From: Candidatus Altimarinota bacterium
GTDB taxonomy: Bacteria; Patescibacteriota; Gracilibacteria; UBA1369; UM-FILTER-53-11
Assembly: GCA_018061065.1 (NCBI GenBank)
Contig: JAGOUV010000014.1
Coordinates: 1-37,296 of the forward strand
Length of the DNA stretch: 37,296 nucleotides
Direction of reading: 5' to 3'
Shown here: piece by piece, positions 32,772-37,296 of the stretch
Layout of the letters: each line of letters begins with the position of its first letter
Position numbering within the stretch: the stretch's first letter is position 1
The notes under the pieces: generated by a model
The model's database searches: none
The model's input: the letters and a program-made list of their open reading frames with translations, nothing else
Told to the model about the DNA's origin: nothing
Position numbers and translations under genes: made by a program

Positions 32772-33034
32772 TCATCCCAATCATTCAGACCATCGCAGTC
32801 ATCATTTCCAACCGAAATATGCCCAGCTTCTTTTAGGCAACGAACACGCTCATTATATTGTCTCTCAAAATCCCGTGGGTTCAGCATTTGTACAATTCCA
32901 ATGTCAGAGTCCATGAGCGCGAGCATGATCCGTACTCCAAACGGCGCTCCATTGTTCATGAGGCCGGACGTCTCTACTTTGATAATTTCTTCATCGCTGA
33001 AGTCGGCTGCTTCTCTGATAGTACGTTTTTCCAT
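32768..33034 (-). CDS. Small acidic hypothetical protein
   Basis: An 88-residue protein, not recognised. It is acidic, with a DE/DD-rich C-terminus (NDDCDGLNDWDD) and a mixed alpha/beta-looking middle (APFGVRIMLALMDSDIGIVQ). No membrane segment or signal is seen. The promoter is good: TTGACA-16-TATTGT, with the -10 ending 6 nt before the ATG, so the mRNA should be leaderless. This supports it as a real gene. It is divergent from queD, sharing the -35 region, and converges with folP. Confidence 0.7.
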   Translation of the reverse strand: MEKRTIREAADFSDEEIIKVETSGLMNNGAPFGVRIMLALMDSDIGIVQMLNPRDFERQYNERVRCLKEAGHISVGNDDCDGLNDWDD

Positions 33035-33040
33035 ACCAGT

Positions 33041-33089
33041 ACAATACCGCTATATATTTATTTGTCAATAATGGCACTCATGCTATATC
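33041..33089. promoter_or_regulatory. Divergent promoters sharing one -35 region
   Basis: Minus strand: TTGACA (33063-33068), 16 nt, TATTGT (33041-33046), 6 nt to the ATG at 33034. Plus strand: TTGTCA (33062-33067), 16 nt, TATATC (33084-33089) preceded by TGC (extended -10), 11 nt to the queD ATG. The two -35 elements overlap by 5 bp, so the two polymerases cannot bind at once. Confidence 0.7.
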
Positions 33090-33100
33090 CTTAAACAGCT

Positions 33101-33451
33101 ATGAAAGTCACACGCACGTTTAGTTTCTCGGCAGCACATCATCTCACGGATTATCACGGTGCATGTGAGCGTCCGCATGGTCACACGTATCGTCTTGCCG
33201 TTACGGTTCAGGGCGCGGTTCGCGACGATGGATTGGTAATTGATTTTGTGGAGATGAAAAAAATTGTCAGTGAGAAAATTTTGAGCAAGCTCGATCACAC
33301 CGATCTCAATAACACGTTTAAAAATCCTTCAGCAGAACATATTGTTACCTGGATTTGGGAACAGCTTACGTCAGCGTTTTCTACCGTAACCTTGTATGAA
33401 GTACAATTATGGGAAGGCGATAACACCTCGGTCACTTATGATGGAAATTGA
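33101..33451 (+). CDS. queD: COG0720 enzyme (QueD / PTPS-III type) with CExxHGH motif
   Basis: The 116-residue protein is a 6-pyruvoyltetrahydropterin-synthase-fold enzyme acting on dihydroneopterin triphosphate. Zinc ligands are H13 (FSAAHHL), H26 and H28. The catalytic motif is C22-E23-R24-P25-H26-G27-H28. The Cys fits QueD (6-carboxytetrahydropterin synthase, queuosine pathway); the adjacent Glu is the mark of PTPS-III-type paralogs, which give 6-hydroxymethyldihydropterin and bypass FolB. LDHTDLNN, PSAEHI and LWEGDNTSVTY complete the active site. It stands between folP and folK, with queF and queE downstream. A dual function is thus likely but unproven. Its end overlaps the CYTH gene. Confidence 0.9.
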   Translation: MKVTRTFSFSAAHHLTDYHGACERPHGHTYRLAVTVQGAVRDDGLVIDFVEMKKIVSEKILSKLDHTDLNNTFKNPSAEHIVTWIWEQLTSAFSTVTLYEVQLWEGDNTSVTYDGN

Positions 33452-34007
33452 ACGAAAAGTTTTGGGCATTGATAAAAAAAAGCTTATTTCGTCGATTAAT
33501 AAACTGCGGCCAAAACCTAAAAAATTATTTGAGGGCCGTGTTCGTATTCGCTATTTTGATTTTAAAGATGGCTCTATTAGGGCAAAAAAAGATCTTTTAC
33601 GCGTACGTGAACTGCGCGAAAAGGGAAGGCCCGCCCGCACAGAATTAGTCTACAAAATATATAAAGGTGTGAAAAACGGGTGCAAGTGTTTTGAGGAAAT
33701 TGAGGTGGAACAGGTGGGGCCAAAGTGGTTTGAAAAACTGAGTGATTTTTTGACTGCGCTGGGATTTGTGCAAACTTTGTACTATGAAAAAAAACGAACT
33801 CACTACGCATACAAAAAAGTGAAATTTGAAATCGATGAACATCCGCGCATTCCGGCATTTGTTGAAATTGAGGCTCCTTCGCCGAAAGAAATTGACGCGG
33901 TAATAAAACTTCTTGGACTACAGAATAATGAACAGACCGCGGAGAGTATTAGTGAATTACTCGTCCGTAAATATAAAGGCATCGCACTCAACGGTTTGAT
34001 TTTTTAA
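33438..34007 (+). CDS. CYTH-domain triphosphate-tunnel protein
   Basis: The protein (189 residues) has the CYTH signature ExExK (E3, E5, K7) at its start (MMEIERKVLGID). It continues with LRVRELREKG, LVYKIYKGVK, FEEIEVE, YYEKKRTHYAYKKVKFEID and AFVEIEAPS. These charged strands form a tunnel that binds triphosphates with a metal ion. Family members include tripolyphosphatases, thiamine triphosphatase and CyaB-type adenylate cyclase; the spacing looks CyaB/ThTPase-like. The ATG at 33438 (or 33441) lies inside queD, overlapping it by about 14 bp, and folK begins 1 nt after its stop. An upstream ATG at 33396 would overlap more and add a non-family extension, so it was not used. Confidence 0.82.
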   Translation: MMEIERKVLGIDKKKLISSINKLRPKPKKLFEGRVRIRYFDFKDGSIRAKKDLLRVRELREKGRPARTELVYKIYKGVKNGCKCFEEIEVEQVGPKWFEKLSDFLTALGFVQTLYYEKKRTHYAYKKVKFEIDEHPRIPAFVEIEAPSPKEIDAVIKLLGLQNNEQTAESISELLVRKYKGIALNGLIF

Positions 34008-34008
34008 A

Positions 34009-34488
34009 ATGGCACACATCTTTCTCAGCATCGGATCGAATCTGGGTGATCGACAGCAGCTTATTAAATCGGCTGGTGAACTTTTACCTCTTACCATCAC
34101 CAAGTCGTCTTCATTGTATGAGACTGAGCCGTGGGGTGGAGCACAGGGTGGGTGGTTTCTGAACCAAGTTATTGAGGGAAAAACACCCCTTACCTCAAAG
34201 CAATTTCTCAAAGAAATCACGCGTATCGAAAAAGAGTTAGGACGCAAAAGAATCATCCAAGGTCGCTACGAACCCCGCACCATTGATATCGATATTTTGT
34301 TTTGGGACGATGAAATTATACTCCCGCCGCCACTGCATATCCCACATCCGCTCATTGGCGAACGACGGTTTGTTTTAGAGCCGCTTGTGGAGATTGCACC
34401 AGATTTTACTCATCCTGTCCTGAAAAAAACGATGAAAGAATTATTGAACGAATGCCCAGATCACTCTATAGTAAGGACGATTTCATGA
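34009..34488 (+). CDS. folK: 6-hydroxymethyl-7,8-dihydropterin pyrophosphokinase
   Basis: The 159-residue enzyme activates 6-hydroxymethyldihydropterin with ATP, giving the folP substrate. Motifs are LSIGSNLGDRQQ, SSLYETEPWGG, NQVIEGKT, ELGRKRIIQGRYEPRTIDID (about 75-95) and HPLIGERRFVLEPLVEIAP. The R-R/E-P-RTIDIDIL core holds the Mg-binding Asp pair. Length is normal. It starts 1 nt after the CYTH stop, and its own stop overlaps the transketolase start (ATGA), so queD-CYTH-folK-tkt read as one operon. Confidence 0.97.
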   Translation: MAHIFLSIGSNLGDRQQLIKSAGELLPLTITKSSSLYETEPWGGAQGGWFLNQVIEGKTPLTSKQFLKEITRIEKELGRKRIIQGRYEPRTIDIDILFWDDEIILPPPLHIPHPLIGERRFVLEPLVEIAPDFTHPVLKKTMKELLNECPDHSIVRTIS

Positions 34489-35327
34489 ATACGCCTGAGC
34501 TCAAACAACTTGCTACACAGCTGCGCCTGGATATTTTGCACATGGTTCATAAGGCAAATTCTGGCCATGTGACGACATCTCTCTCTGCTATCGACATTAT
34601 TACGATGTTGTATTTTGGTGAGGTGGACGGCGAGCGCATCTTGAAAGTGGATGCAGCCAAGCCACACTGGGATGGACGTGATTATTTCATTTTGAGTAAG
34701 GGACATGGTTGTCCGGCACTCTATGCGGTATTGGCGCATTTAGGTTTTTTCCCCAAGGAAGAGCTCAATCATCTTCGTCAGATCAACGCACTTTTAGAAG
34801 GGCATCCGGTTCGAAAAATCCCGGGAATCGAGGCAACTACTGGTCCGTTGGGTCAGGGAATTTCTTTTGCGAATGGCATCGGTATGGCGCTGAAGATGGA
34901 TAAAAAAACGAATCGTGTTTATGTAGTACTGGGCGACGGAGAGCTTCAGGAAGGCCAAATCTGGGAGTCAGCCATGACGGCGGTACAGTATAAATTGGAT
35001 AATGTGATTTGTTTTGTAGATAATAATAAATTGCAGCAGACGAATTTTGTGCGAGCGGTAAAGCCAGTTGAGCCAATAGGTCCTAAGTTTTCCGCCTTTG
35101 GTTGGCATGTGATAAATGTTCTTAACGGTCACGATTTTGATGAAATTCGCGATGCGATTCGCCGCGCGTGGAAAGTGAAGATGAAGCCGGTGATGATTGT
35201 CTGTAATACGGTGAAGGGTAAGGGAGTGGCATTTACCGAGCAGAAGCCGAATTATCATGGCGTACCGCTTTCCAAAGAAGAGATGGCGGTTGCAGTGCCG
35301 GAGCTGGAGAAGTTATTGACAAAATAG
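34485..35327 (+). CDS. Transketolase, N-terminal subunit (TPP-binding half)
   Basis: The 280-residue protein is the N-terminal half of transketolase. It contains HKANSGHVTTSLS, LSKGHGCPALYA, TTGPLGQGISFANGIGMAL and the thiamine diphosphate motif GDGELQEGQIWE…NN (about 150-181). Split transketolases need a separate C-terminal subunit, and no such gene follows here; the next gene is unrelated. The open frame extends to 34452, but the ATG at 34485 forms an ATGA overlap with folK and gives the family start. Transketolase makes erythrose-4-phosphate and pentose phosphates. A link to folate via chorismate or GTP supply is possible but inferred. Confidence 0.9.
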   Translation: MNTPELKQLATQLRLDILHMVHKANSGHVTTSLSAIDIITMLYFGEVDGERILKVDAAKPHWDGRDYFILSKGHGCPALYAVLAHLGFFPKEELNHLRQINALLEGHPVRKIPGIEATTGPLGQGISFANGIGMALKMDKKTNRVYVVLGDGELQEGQIWESAMTAVQYKLDNVICFVDNNKLQQTNFVRAVKPVEPIGPKFSAFGWHVINVLNGHDFDEIRDAIRRAWKVKMKPVMIVCNTVKGKGVAFTEQKPNYHGVPLSKEEMAVAVPELEKLLTK

Positions 35328-35343
35328 AAATTCAAGCTTTAAT
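35316..35343 (+). promoter_or_regulatory. Promoter of the 35350 hypothetical gene
   Basis: TTGACA (35316-35321, within the last transketolase codons), a 16-nt spacer and TTTAAT (35338-35343), 6 nt before the GTG start at 35350. Predicts a leaderless mRNA with a GTG start. Confidence 0.65.
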
Positions 35344-35349
35344 AGTTCT

Positions 35350-36108
35350 GTGGAAGCACCTAACTATACCGTTCGACATAAATTGAATAGGGATCTTCTT
35401 TTAGCTGCAAAAGATGGTTCTGCCTTGGCTAATGTTTTGCCGCAGCTGCAAAATGATTTTAGTGGTTTTGTTTCAAATGCAATACGACTTCAAGATAGAG
35501 AGTTACGCAGTGCCATGGTGGGGGTTACGAAATCCGCTGCACCTGAGCAGATGCAAATTACTGCCATGGAGTATCTACGCGTTTTTCATGTGCATAGTCT
35601 GGATGCATCGTGGCATGAGGATTGTGATAGCGTTCCCGCAACAATTGGTGATGCTCGCGAAAATGTTTACCGGATGCGCATGAAAGCCGACCGACCTCCA
35701 CGGATTGATAAATGGAATCTCGGTCGACACCATGACGTAACCTGTACAGATACAGAGGGGCTTTTTTCTTCGGCATATCAAAAAGGATTCTGTGTGGTGA
35801 TGAGTGTGCCTGGGGGAGTTCCGCTCCATTTCTTATTCAAGACAGATGTTGGTTCTCGACAGCTCTTACTTAATCTCGCCGCCGGTGAAATTTTTGTGCC
35901 CGATGAGAAACTTATTGATGCATTGCGCGCCAGGAGTAATAGGTGGAAACCTGAAAAAGTAAAACCTGGTCGGCATGTTCATGTTACGGCGAATGAGATT
36001 GAGCAGGAGATCGGAGCCGAGAAGATGGCTCTACGTTTTGTACGTCCCATATACCAAAATCCGAAGGTTCTACAGCTTCGCGAACAACTTTTGGACGAAT
36101 TAATGTAA
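35350..36108 (+). CDS. Hypothetical cytoplasmic protein
   Basis: A 252-residue protein, not recognised. The N-terminal ~85 residues look helical (RDLLLAAKDGSALANVLPQL). The middle has a Trp/His-rich patch (HVHSLDASWHEDCD and RIDKWNLGRHHDVTCTDTEG) and a hydrophobic beta segment (GFCVVMSVPGGVPLHFLFK). The C-terminus is charged and helical. No signal peptide or membrane helix is seen. The GTG start is chosen because a TTTAAT lies 6 nt upstream with a consensus -35 at the right distance. It sits between the transketolase half and queF, 12 bp before queF. Confidence 0.62.
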   Translation: MEAPNYTVRHKLNRDLLLAAKDGSALANVLPQLQNDFSGFVSNAIRLQDRELRSAMVGVTKSAAPEQMQITAMEYLRVFHVHSLDASWHEDCDSVPATIGDARENVYRMRMKADRPPRIDKWNLGRHHDVTCTDTEGLFSSAYQKGFCVVMSVPGGVPLHFLFKTDVGSRQLLLNLAAGEIFVPDEKLIDALRARSNRWKPEKVKPGRHVHVTANEIEQEIGAEKMALRFVRPIYQNPKVLQLREQLLDELM

Positions 36109-36111
36109 AAT
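36106..36111 (+). promoter_or_regulatory. -10 element of queF
   Basis: TAAAAT, 9 nt before the ATG at 36121, overlapping the stop of the preceding gene. No clear -35. Confidence 0.4.
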
Positions 36112-36120
36112 ACCCTCACT

Positions 36121-36540
36121 ATGAAGCTTTATAAAGAAGGAAAGGACTATCAACAGATTGATCTTAAGGCGTTGCGGACACATATGAAAAAGGTGGCACC
36201 ACTTGAGAGTTTTGCTTTTGAGGAGATTTCACCGGGTGAGCACTGGGTCTCGATCTCAACCCCGGAGCTGACGGCAATTTGTCCGTTTTCCGATTATCCT
36301 GACTTTGGGCGCGTGGAGATTCAGTATGTTCCGGGCAAAGTATGTTTGGAGCTGAAGTCGTTTAAAATGTATATCAATGCGTTTCGCGATATTAAAATTT
36401 TCCACGAGGCGCTAACCGAGGTGATTTTTGCGGATTTTCTGGAGGCGGTGAAGCCACAGAAAGCCTGGATCGTGGTGGATATGAATGTCCGTGGAAATGT
36501 GAAGACGGTCTGCAAAAAGACCTACAAAACGAATCATTGA
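36121..36540 (+). CDS. queF: NADPH-dependent 7-cyano-7-deazaguanine (preQ0) reductase
   Basis: The 139-residue enzyme reduces the nitrile of preQ0 to the amine of preQ1, a step unique to queuosine synthesis. C54 and D61 in ELTAICPFSDYPDFG are the catalytic Cys (thioimide) and Asp, with the same 7-residue spacing as the Bacillus enzyme. VCLELKSFKMYINAFRD, with E and K, is the NADPH/substrate signature, followed by HEALT. Size is that of the unimodular type I form. Together with queD and queE it shows that this cell makes preQ1 de novo; queC is not in the window. Confidence 0.96.
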   Translation: MKLYKEGKDYQQIDLKALRTHMKKVAPLESFAFEEISPGEHWVSISTPELTAICPFSDYPDFGRVEIQYVPGKVCLELKSFKMYINAFRDIKIFHEALTEVIFADFLEAVKPQKAWIVVDMNVRGNVKTVCKKTYKTNH

Positions 36541-36565
36541 CATAAATATATAAAAAGGTTTTAAT
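36537..36565 (+). promoter_or_regulatory. Promoter of the 36573 hypothetical gene
   Basis: TTGACA (36537-36542, overlapping the queF stop), a 17-nt spacer and TTTAAT (36560-36565), 7 nt before the ATG at 36573. Confidence 0.65.
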
Positions 36566-36572
36566 ACAGATC

Positions 36573-37130
36573 ATGGAGCGACTTTTTGAAAAAGAACTTG
36601 GTATTACATTGCGGGCAGCCGTGGTGCCTCAGATGGGAGCTCTTTCGCCAAAAGACGTTCAGGCAGAAGACGCGGCTCTGAATGCCTTGCCGGAAGGTTA
36701 TGTTATGTCTGGGCGTGAAATTGCAGAATATACAGCGTTGTATCGTGCGCGCATGACTGCTGCTTTTAGGAATCCGAAAAAATATGACGCTGTCCACAAT
36801 GATCTTCTAAGATTTGGCGTTCTCATGGATGGCAAACATCCGGTGGGAACACGTACTACGGAATTTGATGACGATGACGGTGATGATAGTCTTACCTTAG
36901 ATAGATGGGCAGATGCCAATCACGGTCTTGATGACCATTATGATTTTGTCGATGCAGAACGTCGCTGGGCATTGGGGATTATGAGGCAACGTCGCGAGGC
37001 CGAGGATCGTCCTGCGGCGCACCATGATATTCGTAATGATCGCCGTGCTTATGCCGGAGGCGCTAGGGAGGCACGCAAAGCCGGACGGAGGATTAAACAG
37101 TCCAATGCAGGAGCAAGTAAGGTAAAATAA
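36573..37130 (+). CDS. Hypothetical charged protein
   Basis: A 185-residue protein, not recognised. The N-terminal half contains [20 protein letters not shown] and is helical. The centre is very acidic ([19 protein letters not shown]), and the C-terminus is basic and Arg/Lys/Ala-rich ([20 protein letters not shown]), as in nucleic-acid-binding or disordered tails. There is no signal peptide or membrane helix. It lies between queF and queE with 32-bp and 5-bp gaps and has its own TTGACA promoter, so it may not be functionally tied to queuosine. Likely lineage-specific. Confidence 0.6.
   Translation: MERLFEKELGITLRAAVVPQMGALSPKDVQAEDAALNALPEGYVMSGREIAEYTALYRARMTAAFRNPKKYDAVHNDLLRFGVLMDGKHPVGTRTTEFDDDDGDDSLTLDRWADANHGLDDHYDFVDAERRWALGIMRQRREAEDRPAAHHDIRNDRRAYAGGAREARKAGRRIKQSNAGASKVK
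37123..37128 (+). promoter_or_regulatory. -10 element of queE
   Basis: TAAAAT, 7 nt before the queE ATG at 37136, overlapping the preceding stop. Weak -35; fits the leaderless pattern. Confidence 0.4.
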
Positions 37131-37135
37131 GCCCA

Positions 37136-37296
37136 ATGATTCTCAACGAAGTTTTTTATTCGATTCAAGGCGAGGGCTTAAACATAGGAGTGCCTGCGGT
37201 TTTTGTGCGTTTTGGAAACTGTAATTTAAAGTGCAGCTGGTGCGATACGAAATACACCTGGGATCCTACGGTGAGAGATAACTACGAGGCACAGCT
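37136..37296 (+). CDS. queE: 7-carboxy-7-deazaguanine synthase (radical SAM), truncated by window end
   Basis: Only the first 53 codons are inside the window. They begin [20 protein letters not shown], then [17 protein letters not shown], the QueE start. The radical-SAM 4Fe-4S motif CNLKCSWC is C29-x3-C33-x2-C36. QueE converts 6-carboxytetrahydropterin, the product of QueD, to 7-carboxy-7-deazaguanine. [10 protein letters not shown] and CDTKYTW are diagnostic. The gene is intact as far as seen and starts 5 nt after the preceding stop. Confidence 0.93.
   Translation, partial: MILNEVFYSIQGEGLNIGVPAVFVRFGNCNLKCSWCDTKYTWDPTVRDNYEAQ

Noticed and set aside
1-37296. Use of TGA as a glycine codon, as in some CPR lineages
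   Set aside because: Several genes end at TGA in ATGA overlaps at family-typical lengths, and no conserved frame has an internal TGA.
1-37296. CRISPR arrays, insertion sequences, integrases, prophage or toxin-antitoxin pairs
   Set aside because: No regularly spaced direct repeats, transposase or integrase motifs were seen. The lone XRE gene has no toxin beside it.

Overview
The window reads as a piece of a small, densely packed genome of a Patescibacteria/CPR-type bacterium, possibly near Peregrinibacteria. This placement is an inference from several things: short intergenic gaps, many 4-bp ATGA overlaps, small ribosomal proteins L28 and L33 with CxxC pairs, an AT-leaning but mixed composition, a class B PBP with long inserts, secreted proteins with CPR-style repeats, and many lineage-specific hypothetical genes. 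The standard genetic code is used: TGA is a normal stop, and no conserved frame contains an internal TGA. There is no rRNA, CRISPR array, transposase or phage gene. Two tRNAs are present, Thr-GGU and Trp-CCA, both with encoded CCA.

Layout. (1) 1-2529: a compact + strand operon with a small basic protein, a SemiSWEET-like half transporter, an AlkD-type DNA glycosylase, a cyclase-family metallohydrolase and uracil-DNA glycosylase. (2) 2531-4277: rpmB (minus) with its terminator, a site-2-type M50 protease, tRNA-Thr and a membrane protein. (3) 4310-11176: a cell-surface block holding a secreted protein with two tandem jelly-roll-like modules, rpmG, a lipoprotein and an S-layer-homology/beta-propeller protein. 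(4) 11184-12584: a XRE repressor with a promoter-embedded operator, a candidate short RNA and a secreted FlgD-Ig-like protein. (5) 12675-14465: typA. (6) 14477-18951: a minus-strand run of a PRMT-like methyltransferase, an RlmK-like methyltransferase, an MFS transporter, superoxide dismutase and a double-GNAT protein. (7) 19013-24528: an envelope/stress set including DUF1003, PspC and PadR, a secreted repeat protein with a lysozyme-like motif, and tRNA-Trp. (8) 24618-29969: an FtsI/PBP2-type transpeptidase, a degenerate class III aminotransferase-like protein, an M16 protease and ndk. (9) 29978-37296: a combined folate and deazaguanine (queuosine) region with pabB, pabC, folP, a COG0720 enzyme, a CYTH protein, folK, a transketolase N-terminal half, queF and a truncated queE, plus lineage-specific hypotheticals.

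The most interesting part is region 9. The COG0720 protein carries CExxHGH, in which Glu accompanies the catalytic Cys. That is the signature of the PTPS type that can bypass FolB, so one enzyme may feed both folate and queuosine. Its gene overlaps a CYTH (triphosphate-tunnel) gene. Because COG0720 enzymes release tripolyphosphate, the partner may hydrolyse that by-product; this is a hypothesis.

A second window-wide pattern concerns expression. Many genes have a sigma70-like -10 hexamer only 6-9 nt before the start codon and no Shine-Dalgarno sequence, which predicts leaderless mRNAs. typA and the GNAT gene instead have an AAGG site. Two genes shorter than 60 codons were read directly from the sequence: rpmG and a DUF5670/lmo0937-like membrane peptide.
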